The position numbers and the translations under genes are program-made. Positions 9,836 to 19,195 of a stretch of DNA of 64,000 nt are shown in pieces. Source of the DNA: Leptospira idonii (GTDB taxonomy: Bacteria > Spirochaetota > Leptospiria > Leptospirales > Leptospiraceae); assembly GCF_004770995.1 (NCBI RefSeq), contig NZ_RQHW01000047.1:372001-436000 (forward strand). Direction: 5' to 3'. The notes under the pieces were generated by a model. The model did not search any database. It worked only from the letters and a program-made list of their open reading frames with translations, and was not told the DNA's origin. Positions within the stretch are counted from its first letter, which is position 1. Every line of letters begins with the position of its first letter.

Positions 9836-10783
9836 TTAGTATTGAGTCAACATTTCCTTTGGGAGTTTGAAATTCATAGTATCTTCCCTGCTGCCTGGAA
9901 ACAGAGAGACAGTAGCATTCGGGAAATGGGATAAAAGTTCCTTTACGATTTCATCCACAAGTACTTGGGGGCTGGAGGCTCCCGCAGTGATCCCCAAAAC
10001 CTTGATCCCGTTTTTGAGGATATGGTTCGGATCTACTTCTTCTTTTGTGGTGATTCGATAGGAGGAAGGTTTTGTTTTTTGCGCCAACTGACAGAGCCTA
10101 ACGGAATTGGAAGAATTCGGGGAACCGATCACAAGCATGGCATCCACAGAGGCGATCATTTGAGAAACCGCTTCTTGCCTTTCCGTTGTCGCATAACAAA
10201 TGTCGTCTTTTTGCGGATGTTCCACGAAAGGGAAAACTTCTTCGATTTTTTGGACTATATTTTTCGTATCTTTGACGGAGAGGGTTGTCTGCATCAGATA
10301 GGTGAGAGGTTTTTCCGTTCCGATTTTGCCTTTCAATCCGACTACGTCTTCTTCTGTTTCCACAAGGAACATCTCCGCCTCTCCCATGGTTCCTATGGCT
10401 TCGTCATGGCCTCTATGGCCTATGTAGATGATTTGATGGGTGTCTTTGATGTTTCTTGCTTTTCTATGAACTCGAGTGACCAGAGGGCAAGTGGCGTCTC
10501 CGATCCTCATATTTCTATTTTTGGCGTCGTTCACTACCTCGGGGGAAACTCCATGTGCAGAGAAGATCACTGTGGCGCCGTCAGGGGCTTCCGTCAGTTC
10601 GTCTATGAATTGGATTCCTTTTTTCTTCATTTCTTCCACAACCCTCTGGTTGTGGACGATTTCCTTTCTCACAAATAAAGGAGTTTCCGGATTGTTCGCA
10701 TGAACTGTTTCCACAAAGGAAATCGCATATTTCACACCGGCGCAAAAACCGCGAGGATTGGCTAAATAAATCGTTTCTAACAA
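9836..10783 (-). CDS. ispH: 4-hydroxy-3-methylbut-2-enyl diphosphate reductase
   Basis: IspH is the last enzyme of the MEP isoprenoid pathway and makes IPP and DMAPP using a [4Fe-4S] cluster. The 315-residue protein has the usual length. Its start [16 protein letters not shown] carries the first cluster cysteine; [10 protein letters not shown] and the later [10 protein letters not shown] segment, which binds substrate phosphate, are all present. It is the first gene of a two-gene minus-strand unit with the PAS/GAF kinase, and is divergent from flaB across 247 bases. Confidence 0.97.
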   Translation of the reverse strand: MLETIYLANPRGFCAGVKYAISFVETVHANNPETPLFVRKEIVHNQRVVEEMKKKGIQFIDELTEAPDGATVIFSAHGVSPEVVNDAKNRNMRIGDATCPLVTRVHRKARNIKDTHQIIYIGHRGHDEAIGTMGEAEMFLVETEEDVVGLKGKIGTEKPLTYLMQTTLSVKDTKNIVQKIEEVFPFVEHPQKDDICYATTERQEAVSQMIASVDAMLVIGSPNSSNSVRLCQLAQKTKPSSYRITTKEEVDPNHILKNGIKVLGITAGASSPQVLVDEIVKELLSHFPNATVSLFPGSREDTMNFKLPKEMLTQY

Positions 10784-10885
10784 AGAATTCCTCTTCTCTA
10801 CAGTCTCCTTTTTACAGGGAGGGATAGTCCTGAAAAGAGAAATTTTTGAGGGACATATTTTAGAAACTGGAAGTGGGCAAGATTA

Positions 10886-10967
10886 TTGGAAAATATTTTA
10901 AATTATCTATAATCCCCGAACCTGTTTCAGCCGATCTTCCTCTTGAAAGGGCCAAGGAAGGCCTCTT
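10886..10967 (+). promoter_or_regulatory. flaB promoter and leader region
   Basis: A housekeeping-type promoter is visible: TTGGAA (10886-10891), 16 bases, TATAAT (10908-10913). A partial sigma-28 element overlaps it, TAAT (10910-10913), 16 bases, GCCGATCT (10930-10937). Downstream in the leader an imperfect hairpin pairs AAAGGGCC (10946-10953) with GGCCTCTT (10960-10967). The flaB start has an AAGGAGG ribosome site at 11017-11023. The leader is about 110 bases if the first promoter is used. Confidence 0.5.
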
Positions 10968-10997
10968 CGAAAATTCATCAATTTCTTTCGCCTTTAA

Positions 10998-11879
<882 letters not shown>

Positions 11880-11887
11880 TAGGATAA

Positions 11888-11945
11888 GAGAAGTCGCCGG
11901 AAAGAGCAGGTGGTTGGGGCTCTAACGGCGGTTTCTCGATTTTTC
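11888..11945 (+). terminator. Rho-independent terminator of flaB
   Basis: A compound hairpin begins 9 bases after the flaB stop. GAGAA and CGCCG on the left pair with CGGCG and TTCTC on the right, with a further AGAGC/GCTCT stem inside. It is followed by TTTTT (11940-11944). It separates the abundant flaB message from ilvA. Confidence 0.8.
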
Positions 11946-11980
11946 TTTCCTTCCTCTTTTCTTCACTTCGGTATACATCA

Positions 11981-13213
11981 ATGAAATTAGATATCGATTC
12001 GGCCTACGAAGTCTTAAAGCCGATCATCCTGAAAACTCCTCTTCAATTCCATTCGAAATTGTCTGAAAAATTTAAAGCGAAGATTTTCGTAAAACGAGAA
12101 GACCTGCAAGTTGTCCGCTCCTATAAAATCAGAGGAGCCTATTATCTCATTCAAAGTTTGGAACCCTCTGAAAAAGAAAGAGGAGTTGTTTGTGCAAGTG
12201 CGGGAAACCACGCGCAAGGAGTCGCTTTCTCCTGCAAATTATTGAATATAGACGGAGTGATTTATATGCCTGCCATCACTCCTAAACAAAAAATCAATCA
12301 AGTGAAGATGTTCGGGGGAGATAGAATCAAAATCGTTTTGGTGGGAGACACCTTCGACGAATGTCAGAAATATGCATTGGAATACTCCGAGTCCGAAAAT
12401 AAAAAATTCATTCCTCCTTTCGATCATATCAAAATCGTAGAAGGACAAGGAACCGTGGCCAAGGAAATTTTGGAAGAGGAGTCCGGATTCGACTTCGTAT
12501 TTCTTCCTGTAGGAGGAGGAGGTCTTTGTGCAGGAGTAGGAAGTTATTTTAAGGAACATTCCTCTTCCACTCGGATCATCGGAGTGGAACCGTTAGGTGC
12601 TCCTTCCATGACGGAAGCATTGAAAGCGGGAAAGCCTGTTTTATTGGAATCCATTCAAAAATTCGTGGACGGAGCTTCGGTAAGAACCGTGGGAAATTTT
12701 ACGTTTCCACTTTGCAGAGATGTTTTGTCGGAGATGTTGCTTGTTCCGGAAGGAAAGGTGAGTTCCACCATTCTGCAATTGTACAATGAAGATGCGATCG
12801 TTGCCGAACCTGCAGGTGCTTTGAGCATTGCTGCGTTGGATTTATATGCGGATAGGATCAAAGGCAAAAAGGTAGTTTGTATTCTCAGCGGAGGAAACAA
12901 CGACATCGACCGGATGCAGGAGATCAAAGAAAGATCATTGTTATACGAAGGTCTGAAACATTATTTTATCGTTCGTTTTGCGCAAAGACCGGGAGCCTTA
13001 AAACAATTCGTGAATGAAATTTTAGGTCCTAATGACGATATCGTTCGATTTGAATTCATTCAAAAAAATAACAAGGAATCGGGTCCAGCACTCATTGGAA
13101 TCGAAGTGAAGTCCAGGGAAGACTTTGATTCTCTTATCGTTAGAATGGATCTTTTTAAATTGAATTACACGCTTGTGAATCAGGATGAAAATCTATTCGA
13201 ATATTTGATATAA
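11981..13213 (+). CDS. ilvA: Threonine dehydratase (PLP-dependent, with C-terminal ACT-like domain)
   Basis: The enzyme deaminates threonine to 2-oxobutanoate. The 410-residue protein has the PLP lysine in VRSYKIRGAY, the SAGNHAQGVA loop and the glycine-rich PVGGGGLCAG phosphate site. After about residue 325 comes an ACT-like regulatory region (HYFIVRFAQRPGALKQFVNE), as in the shorter single-ACT IlvA/TdcB-like enzymes. Leptospira are known to make isoleucine mainly from pyruvate via citramalate, so this enzyme may be catabolic or auxiliary; the sequence cannot decide. Monocistronic: flaB terminator upstream and an intrinsic terminator at 13343-13376. Confidence 0.93.
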   Translation: MKLDIDSAYEVLKPIILKTPLQFHSKLSEKFKAKIFVKREDLQVVRSYKIRGAYYLIQSLEPSEKERGVVCASAGNHAQGVAFSCKLLNIDGVIYMPAITPKQKINQVKMFGGDRIKIVLVGDTFDECQKYALEYSESENKKFIPPFDHIKIVEGQGTVAKEILEEESGFDFVFLPVGGGGLCAGVGSYFKEHSSSTRIIGVEPLGAPSMTEALKAGKPVLLESIQKFVDGASVRTVGNFTFPLCRDVLSEMLLVPEGKVSSTILQLYNEDAIVAEPAGALSIAALDLYADRIKGKKVVCILSGGNNDIDRMQEIKERSLLYEGLKHYFIVRFAQRPGALKQFVNEILGPNDDIVRFEFIQKNNKESGPALIGIEVKSREDFDSLIVRMDLFKLNYTLVNQDENLFEYLI

Positions 13214-13237
13214 GTTCTTAATTTCCGATTTCGAAAA

Positions 13238-13377
13238 TAAATACGAACTTGCTCGTTTCCGATAGTAAAGAATTCAGGGAACTCTAAAGTTTTTCGATAC
13301 AACTTCGATAATCGGAATGATAGAAACTATCGCCGTACAGCTAAAAAGCCCGGAGTGATTGCCGGGCTTTTTTTATT
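13238..13377 (+). ncRNA. Possible small transcript or long ilvA 3' untranslated region
   Basis: The 220 bases after ilvA hold no gene. A sigma-28-like pair, TAAA (13238-13241), 16 bases, TCCGATAG (13258-13265), lies about 80 bases ahead of a strong intrinsic terminator. Between them is a small perfect hairpin, GATAG-AAA-CTATC near 13319. This could be an independent RNA of about 100 bases or simply the ilvA 3' end. No known RNA family is recognised. Confidence 0.2.
13343..13376 (+). terminator. Intrinsic terminator (works in both directions)
   Basis: AAAAAGCCCGG (13343-13353) pairs with CCGGGC and a seven-T run that ends near 13374; the loop is AGTGATTG. The A run on the left means it could also stop minus-strand transcription. 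It ends the ilvA transcription unit. Confidence 0.9.
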
Positions 13378-13435
13378 TTGAGAAGGTGTGCGGAAACACT
13401 CCGACCGCCAAAAATGGAGGAGATAAATATTGACA

Positions 13436-13852
13436 ATGTTTATCTCAAGATCGAAATCTTGCATTATGAATTCTCAATCCACCGTATCCATCAGCACCCG
13501 CATTGTCCAAGTTTGTTTGTTTCTCGCCGCAGCGATCGCACTTTTCGGAGGATCCGTACAGATGTATTTAGGTGAGCCGGATGTAAGTCCCAGACTGGAC
13601 AATATCCATCGATTTATGGCGGGATTATATTTATCCATGGGAATCATCTGCTTCTGGGCCGCATATACCATTCAAACTCAAAAGACTTTGGTGTATTTGA
13701 TCGCCCTTGCGATATTCGTTGCGGCTGTAGGAAGATTGATCTCCATGTCTATCGTCGGTTTGCCTGAGCCTCACGGACTTTGGCTCGGTTATTTAGGTGC
13801 CGAATTGATTCTTCCTATCTTGATGGCAGGCGGGCAGTTGAAGAGGAAGTAA
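13436..13852 (+). CDS. DUF4345-family integral membrane protein
   Basis: A protein of about 139 residues with four predicted membrane helices, for example VCLFLAAAIALFGGSV and the later ALAIFVAAVGRLISM. GLYLSMGIICFW between helices and the final GYLGAELILPILM fit DUF4345, whose function is unknown. The start is uncertain. GGAGG at 13416-13420 is 9 bases from a TTG at 13430 and 15 from ATG 13436. ATG 13466 begins just ahead of the first helix but has no ribosome site. A dyad, CAAGAT-CGAA-ATCTTG (13446-13461), overlaps this region; if it is an operator, the later start is right. Confidence 0.75.
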   Translation: MFISRSKSCIMNSQSTVSISTRIVQVCLFLAAAIALFGGSVQMYLGEPDVSPRLDNIHRFMAGLYLSMGIICFWAAYTIQTQKTLVYLIALAIFVAAVGRLISMSIVGLPEPHGLWLGYLGAELILPILMAGGQLKRK

Positions 13853-13888
13853 AGGCTTATTTTAGTTAGATGGCACTAGCGAGTATCA

Positions 13889-14308
13889 ATGGGCATAATC
13901 GAGGATGCGTTAAATAAGAATTGGCGGCAAGCGATTGAATTTTCCAAAGGGACGTGTTCGTATTGCGGAATCGACTTGCTTCTCAATCGGCTTCTTTATG
14001 CCACAATGCAGTTGGATCATATCTTTCCTAGATCCAAATATCCCGATCTGATTGATGATTCGAATAATCTGGCTCTTTCTTGTGCTTATTGCAATCATTC
14101 TAAACGTGATTTTGATCCGGCTGAGTTAAAAGGAGAGCCTAGCATGCTGAGCCAGAATGACAGTAAAGCGAAATTATTGAAAATGATTTCGGAAGTAAAA
14201 CATCTCAATTTGCAAAACTCATCTGCGCAGTTTTTGAAAAATGAAACCTTTTACCTGGAAGTTTTAAAACACTATCTGCCTAAATTTTATTCCCAAGAAC
14301 CAACGTGA
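13889..14308 (+). CDS. HNH endonuclease-family protein
   Basis: The 139-residue protein has the classic HNH layout with a zinc site: C23xxC26, the catalytic pair D43-H44 in QLDHIFPRS, N60 in SNNLALSC, and C65xxC68-N-H70. Proteins of this type cut or nick DNA; many are parts of phage packaging, restriction or repair systems. No partner gene is visible: its neighbours are a DUF4345 protein upstream and, convergent, metW. Start at ATG 13889 follows from frame length; no strong ribosome site is seen. Biological role unknown. Confidence 0.85.
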   Translation: MGIIEDALNKNWRQAIEFSKGTCSYCGIDLLLNRLLYATMQLDHIFPRSKYPDLIDDSNNLALSCAYCNHSKRDFDPAELKGEPSMLSQNDSKAKLLKMISEVKHLNLQNSSAQFLKNETFYLEVLKHYLPKFYSQEPT

Positions 14309-14352
14309 TGACTTTTCCGGAAGGAAAAAAGACCGATTTTCGAAACGATTGT

Positions 14353-14979
14353 TTAATTCTGCGCCTGAATCACAAACAGTGCTAAGGTGGCAAATAAATT
14401 CGGGAGAGCTTTGATTTCTCTTTTGTGATTGAAAAAAGCTCTTTTCAATACTTTGATTTTTTCATACTCGCAAAAATCTGCGAAGTCTTTGGTGGATAGA
14501 TAGTGAAGGTTCGGAGTATCGTACCAATGGAAAGGCATTAAATCCGTCACGGGAGTTTTCCCGCTGATCAAAATAGAAAGGCGAATTTGCCAATGGGAAA
14601 AATTGGGAAATACGATGACTACCTTTTTTCCGATCCTGAGACATTCTTTTATGATCGCACCCGGATTCAAAGTTTGTTGGATCGTTTGGTTTAAAATTAC
14701 GTAATCGAAACTTTTGTCCAAATGGTGCTGCAGACCGTCGTCGATGTCCCCGTGGTGAACGTATAACCCTCGTTTTACGCATTGAATGATGCAAGAGTCG
14801 TCTTTTTCGATTCCTTGCACTTTCACTCCCTTGGATTTGAGAATCACCATAAGTTCGCCGTTCCCGCAGCCCAAATCGAGAACTCTTTGGCCTTGTTGCA
14901 CAAGATTGGCAATGTACGAAATGTCCGGTCTTTTGCTTAGATCGAAATCCAAATTTTCTTTGAGAGGGATTTTATTCAT
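14353..14979 (-). CDS. metW: MetW, methionine biosynthesis methyltransferase-like protein
   Basis: The 208-residue protein has a SAM-binding Rossmann fold (VLDLGCGNGELMVIL) and the MetW-type second half with FPNFSHWQIRL and MPFHWYDTPNLHYLS. MetW partners MetX and is needed for full homoserine acetyltransferase activity in several bacteria. It starts 3 bases after the metX stop and is the last gene of metY-metX-metW, which supports this role. It converges with the HNH gene; the 44 bases between hold only a short TTTTCC/GGAAAA hairpin. Confidence 0.95.
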   Translation of the reverse strand: MNKIPLKENLDFDLSKRPDISYIANLVQQGQRVLDLGCGNGELMVILKSKGVKVQGIEKDDSCIIQCVKRGLYVHHGDIDDGLQHHLDKSFDYVILNQTIQQTLNPGAIIKECLRIGKKVVIVFPNFSHWQIRLSILISGKTPVTDLMPFHWYDTPNLHYLSTKDFADFCEYEKIKVLKRAFFNHKREIKALPNLFATLALFVIQAQN

Positions 14980-14982
14980 AGA

Positions 14983-16122
14983 CTAAAGAGTTTCTCCTTC
15001 GTCGCTGGAAGATAAAAAATCTCTCAAAATGGAATCTTGTTCTTCGCTTTGCAATAGAAAGGAATCGTGTCCTGCCGGATTATTCAATTCCACAAAACTT
15101 ACAGGAATGGCATTCACTTCCAAGGATTTAACGATTTCCTCCGATTGATAGGGAGGATAAAGCCAATCGGAAGTATAAGCCACTACCAAGAATCGGCATT
15201 TAACAATGGATAAAGCTTTTGTAAGTTCTTTTCCCGTTCCTAGACTGAAATGATCCAGAGCTTTGGTTACGTAGATATAAGAATTCGCATCGAAACGATC
15301 CACGAAGGATTCCCCTTGGTAGATCAAATAACTTCCCACTGCGAAGTCGGTAGATTGAATGTTTCCTTTGGGAGGTTTACGTCCGAATTTTTCCCTCATC
15401 ATTTCGTCGGAAAGATAGGTGATGTGTCCCATCATTCTGGCAAGTGCCAGTCCTTTGGAAGGTTTGTTTTCGTTCGTATAAATTCCGTTGTTCCAGTGAG
15501 GGTCGGCCAAAATCGCCTGCCTTCCTACTTCGTTGAATGCGATCTGCTGTGCGGAGTGTTCGGAAGTGGAAGCCATAATGATGCAATTTTTTAAGCGAGT
15601 AGGGTAAGCGACCGACCATTGCAGCGCCTGCATCCCTCCCATGGATCCGCCTGCAACAGCGAACAATTGTTCAATGCCGAAATGGGAAACCAATTTCTCC
15701 TGAGCGGAAACCATATCCGCAATGGAAACGAATGGAAAGGAGGATTGAAAGGGCTGCCCCGTTTTTCCGTTGATGGTCAATGGGCCGCTTGAGCCTTTGC
15801 AGCCTCCTATGACATTACTGGAGATGATAAAGTATTGATTCGTATCGAATGCTTTTCCAGGGCCAATGTAGTAGTCCCAGTAGCCCGGTCTTTTTTCCCC
15901 TTCGTGGTAACCCGCAGCATGAGCGTCTCCGGAAAGAGCATGACAGACTAAAATCGCATTGTCTTTTTTTTCATTCAGAGTGCCGTAAGTTTCGTAGGCA
16001 ATCTCAAGGGGAAGTAAAACTTCCCCGTTGTCTAATGTGAGAGACTCAAATCGGATGATTTGAGTGTGTACGATGCCTACTGAGTGAGGGTCGATGGATT
16101 CTGAACTCGCAGGAGTAGGCAT
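14983..16122 (-). CDS. metX: Homoserine O-acetyltransferase
   Basis: MetX acetylates homoserine with acetyl-CoA in the first committed step of methionine synthesis. The 379-residue alpha/beta-hydrolase has the nucleophile motif [12 protein letters not shown], the early [13 protein letters not shown] oxyanion-loop region, the Asp (SDWLYPP) and His (NPAGHDSF) of the catalytic triad, and normal length. It lies between metY (15-base gap) and metW (3-base gap). With MetY it forms the direct-sulfhydrylation route. Confidence 0.96.
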   Translation of the reverse strand: MPTPASSESIDPHSVGIVHTQIIRFESLTLDNGEVLLPLEIAYETYGTLNEKKDNAILVCHALSGDAHAAGYHEGEKRPGYWDYYIGPGKAFDTNQYFIISSNVIGGCKGSSGPLTINGKTGQPFQSSFPFVSIADMVSAQEKLVSHFGIEQLFAVAGGSMGGMQALQWSVAYPTRLKNCIIMASTSEHSAQQIAFNEVGRQAILADPHWNNGIYTNENKPSKGLALARMMGHITYLSDEMMREKFGRKPPKGNIQSTDFAVGSYLIYQGESFVDRFDANSYIYVTKALDHFSLGTGKELTKALSIVKCRFLVVAYTSDWLYPPYQSEEIVKSLEVNAIPVSFVELNNPAGHDSFLLQSEEQDSILRDFLSSSDEGETL

Positions 16123-16137
16123 TTTGATCTCTATAGA

Positions 16138-17442
16138 TCAGATATTTTTCAATCCCTCTTCCAAGTCTACTAGAATGTCATCGATATGTTCCAATCCTAC
16201 GGAAAGACGAACGAATCCAGGAGTCACTCCTGCAGAGATTTGTTCCGCAGATGTCAACTGTTGGTGCGTTGTGGAAGCAGGATGAATCGCAAGAGACTTC
16301 GCATCACCTACGTTAGCTAGAAGGCTGAACAATTCCAAACTGTCGATAAACTTCTTGGCTTTTTCCAATCCGCCTTTGATTTCAAAACCTACGATGGCTC
16401 CATACAACCCTCTGTGGTGGTATTTTTTCGCCAGTGCATGGTTTTTATCTCCTGGAAGGCCAGGGTAATTCACCCATTCGATTTTAGGATGTTTGCTCAG
16501 GAACTCGGCTACTTTCAGTGCATTTGTGGAATGTCTTTCCAAACGAAGTGCCAGAGTTTCCACACCTTGGAGGATTTGCCAAGCATTGAAAGGAGAAATC
16601 GCAGGTCCTAAGTCTCTCAAACCTTGTACTCTTGCTTTAAGAATGAAGGCGATATTGACTCCGCCGAACGGTTCGAATTTTCCGAATACGTCCCAAAATT
16701 TCAAACCGTGGTAAGAAGGATCCGGCTCAGTGTAGTTCTTGAATTTTCCGTTCCCCCAGTTGAAAGATCCTCCGTCAACGATGATCCCTCCGATAGATGT
16801 TCCGTGTCCTCCCAAGAATTTGGTAAGTGAGTGAACTACGATGTCCGCGCCGTGTTTCAAAGGGTTCACAAGATAAGGTGAAGGAAGAGTGTTGTCTATG
16901 ACGAGAGGAACTCCCACTTCTTTCGCAATTTTACCTACCGCTTCTATGTCCAAAGTATCTAGTTTAGGATTTCCTAATGTTTCCGCATAAAAGGCTCTTG
17001 TTTTGTCATTGGAAGCCTTTCTGAAATTTTCAGGATCGGATTGGTCTACGAAATGTACTTTGATTCCCAGTTTTGGAAATGTATAGTGAAGCAGGTTGTA
17101 AGTCCCTCCGTAAAGAGAGGAAGAGGCAACAATTTCTTGACCTGCTTCAACAATATTCAATAACGCTAATGTTTCTGCGGATTGGCCGGAAGCGGTAGCG
17201 AGTGCAGCGACTCCTCCTTCCAAAGCGGCCACTCGTTTTTCCAAAACGTCAGTAGTAGGGTTCATCAAACGAGTATAGATATTTCCGAATTCTTGCAGTC
17301 CGAAAAGACGTGCTGCATGATCTGTGTCTTTGAAGACGTAAGAAGTGGTTTGGTAGAGAGGAACGGCTCTCGAAGTGGTGGTAGGATCCGGCTCTTGTCC
17401 TCCGTGAAGGGCAAGGGTTTCTGTTTTAAAATTACGAGGCAT
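16138..17442 (-). CDS. metY: O-acetylhomoserine sulfhydrylase
   Basis: MetY joins O-acetylhomoserine and sulfide to give homocysteine. The 434-residue protein is a Cys/Met-metabolism PLP enzyme. It has an N-terminal ETLALHGGQEPD, the YTRLMNPT substrate region and a PLP lysine in HSLTKFLGGHGTSIGG. The length of 430 or so, with the extended middle, is typical of MetY rather than MetB or MetZ. It is the first gene of the met operon, with a TTGACA -35 on the minus strand at 17501-17496. Confidence 0.96.
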   Translation of the reverse strand: MPRNFKTETLALHGGQEPDPTTTSRAVPLYQTTSYVFKDTDHAARLFGLQEFGNIYTRLMNPTTDVLEKRVAALEGGVAALATASGQSAETLALLNIVEAGQEIVASSSLYGGTYNLLHYTFPKLGIKVHFVDQSDPENFRKASNDKTRAFYAETLGNPKLDTLDIEAVGKIAKEVGVPLVIDNTLPSPYLVNPLKHGADIVVHSLTKFLGGHGTSIGGIIVDGGSFNWGNGKFKNYTEPDPSYHGLKFWDVFGKFEPFGGVNIAFILKARVQGLRDLGPAISPFNAWQILQGVETLALRLERHSTNALKVAEFLSKHPKIEWVNYPGLPGDKNHALAKKYHHRGLYGAIVGFEIKGGLEKAKKFIDSLELFSLLANVGDAKSLAIHPASTTHQQLTSAEQISAGVTPGFVRLSVGLEHIDDILVDLEEGLKNI

Positions 17443-17471
17443 ATATTTTGTCTCCCTAGAGTGGTTCCATC

Positions 17472-17501
17472 CAATACTCCATAAGGTTTCTTTTATGTCA
17501 A
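17472..17501 (-). promoter_or_regulatory. Candidate promoter of metY-metX-metW
   Basis: On the minus strand 17501-17496 is TTGACA. About 17 bases further is AGTATT (17478-17473), a fair -10. The predicted leader is about 25 bases, too short for a SAM riboswitch, and none is seen. The large inverted repeat at 17508-17544 lies directly upstream of the -35. Confidence 0.5.
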
Positions 17502-17507
17502 GAAAAA

Positions 17508-17544
17508 ATCTGTTAAATTGGAATTGTTGTCCAAATTAACAGAT
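17508..17544. promoter_or_regulatory. 14-bp inverted repeat between metY and the divergent outer-membrane protein gene
   Basis: ATCTGTTAAATTGG (17508-17521) and CCAAATTAACAGAT (17531-17544) are inverted copies with a single mismatch, separated by 9 bases. The arrangement fits a dimeric regulator site acting on metY, on the divergent gene, or on both. There is no following T run, so it is not a terminator. Confidence 0.55.
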
Positions 17545-17608
17545 GGGGCCTTTGTCACTAAAATTCTTATTTTCAGGGACCTTCGATTCGATATTAATAA
17601 GGAATTCT

Positions 17609-19195
17609 ATGAGAGTTTTTGGATTACAGATCGCTATTTGGGCAGTATTGTCATTCCAAGTTTCTCTGGAAGCGCAAGTTTGGGTGCCTAGTGGAACGGA
17701 AACCAGACGTCCTTCTGCACTTCAATTCGATACGGGAGCCAGTTCCTTCAAAGGCGACTACTACGGATACATCTCTCCTAATTTCACATACAATCACGGA
17801 AGTAACTTCGGTTATTCTTTTTCTTTGCCTGTCAATACTCTCCTAGTAGACAGGGATCCTTTGATCGAAGGAGCCAAAGCCGGAAAAATCAGGGAGATGG
17901 ATTACAACAGCAAAAACGATTATGCTCGAGTTTTGAATTACGTTTCGTACGGAACATATAACCAGCAGAATCCGGGTCAAGTGACTTATTCGTTTTATGC
18001 AGGCAAGGTGATCGACGGTTATATCGGCCATGGAACCATCGTAAATAAATATCAGTCTTCTTCTCGTTTCGATTCTTACAACCCGAGCATAATGGCAGAT
18101 CTCAACTCCGATTACGGAGGAGTTCAGTATTTTTCAAATTCAGTGATGAACTTCGATGTGAATGCAGCAAGGGTCTATATCAAACCGTTGGCGATCGGAC
18201 GCAAAATTTATTCTTTCTTCGATAAATCAGGATCTAATGTGTCCTATATGATGAACATTCGAGGAAACGTTTTGGATGATGCCGGAAGACTGACTGTGGA
18301 AGAGGAAGTGGGCGGAGATAAGAATAAATCCGTTTCGAAGAAAAAAGAAATTCGTCCTATCAATAAAGATTCCCGTATGGAACTTGTGGACAACGATCCA
18401 TGGTACAACCGTTTGACTTTGGGTTATACCACTGCCTGGGATAAAGCGGCTCCTCTTGAATTATATTACAACTCCAACGGTTCGCCAGTTACCGTAACGA
18501 ACAAAGACAATCCTACAACCAAAGAGATCACACGAGTGAGTATCGAAGGTTTCGATTTGGAATACAGACTTTTGAATCTTCCTTTTCTCGAACTGACCCC
18601 TTATGTGGATATCAATAGAATCAAAGGTTTGGATCAGTCTCAAGGAACTCATTACGGAACCATATTCAGATTAGGAACCAAGGATTTGAACATCATCCTG
18701 AAACCAGAATTTCGCAGGATGAGCACTAATTACGCCCCAATGTATTTCGATAGTTTTTACGAGATAGAAAGATTTCAGAACTTTCCAGTCTCCGCTCCGA
18801 TGAGAACGAAATACGAACAACTCCAAGGTCAAGCGAAAGGAACCGTAACTGGTTATTATCACACCGTTTATATCAATTTTTATCATCTTGGATTCGAGTT
18901 CGCAGTGGAAGATTACGGTGGAAAAAACAATAATCGAATATTCGCTGCCGCTTATATACCTCTGGGTTCTTCCTTTTTGTTGTCTTTTTACTATACTAAA
19001 AAAGGTTACGATGGAAGCGGAAAAGCGTTTCAGGTGGATGAAAACGCGCAAGGAGCGGCGGAGATTTCGAAATCTTTCGGTCCTTTGGTGTTAAGAGTGC
19101 AAAACTATAGAAGGTATTTCCTCAATCCTTCCGAAAAAGTATTTCAGTCTACGGACGAACTTAGGTTTTTGGTTTCAGGCGGAATCAGTTTCTAA
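17609..19195 (+). CDS. Outer-membrane beta-barrel-like protein, unknown function
   Basis: I do not recognise the family. I start it at ATG 17609 (528 residues): AAGGAA lies just upstream, and the first residues (MRVFGLQIAIWAVLSFQVS) form a signal peptide ending near LEAQ. Upstream in-frame codons to 17543 overlap the inverted repeat and look non-coding. The mature part is rich in aromatic, Asn, Gly and Tyr residues in alternating patterns. It ends in phenylalanine (LVSGGISF), as BamA-recognised barrels do. A lysine-rich loop near residue 240 would be extracellular or periplasmic. Divergent from the met operon; the last 21 bases overlap convergent rsmE. Confidence 0.7.
   Translation: MRVFGLQIAIWAVLSFQVSLEAQVWVPSGTETRRPSALQFDTGASSFKGDYYGYISPNFTYNHGSNFGYSFSLPVNTLLVDRDPLIEGAKAGKIREMDYNSKNDYARVLNYVSYGTYNQQNPGQVTYSFYAGKVIDGYIGHGTIVNKYQSSSRFDSYNPSIMADLNSDYGGVQYFSNSVMNFDVNAARVYIKPLAIGRKIYSFFDKSGSNVSYMMNIRGNVLDDAGRLTVEEEVGGDKNKSVSKKKEIRPINKDSRMELVDNDPWYNRLTLGYTTAWDKAAPLELYYNSNGSPVTVTNKDNPTTKEITRVSIEGFDLEYRLLNLPFLELTPYVDINRIKGLDQSQGTHYGTIFRLGTKDLNIILKPEFRRMSTNYAPMYFDSFYEIERFQNFPVSAPMRTKYEQLQGQAKGTVTGYYHTVYINFYHLGFEFAVEDYGGKNNNRIFAAAYIPLGSSFLLSFYYTKKGYDGSGKAFQVDENAQGAAEISKSFGPLVLRVQNYRRYFLNPSEKVFQSTDELRFLVSGGISF

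Noticed and set aside
9965..10678. Plus-strand open frame of 237 codons
   Set aside because: It is the reverse strand of ispH, which has all family motifs. Composition is rich in Phe, Arg and Cys as usual for such shadows.
13430..13458. TTGACA at 13430 as a promoter -35
   Set aside because: The matching -10 position reads GAAATC. The bases are better explained as part of the start region of the membrane-protein gene.
17443..17500. SAM riboswitch or T-box ahead of metY
   Set aside because: The predicted leader is about 25 bases and holds no extended pairing.
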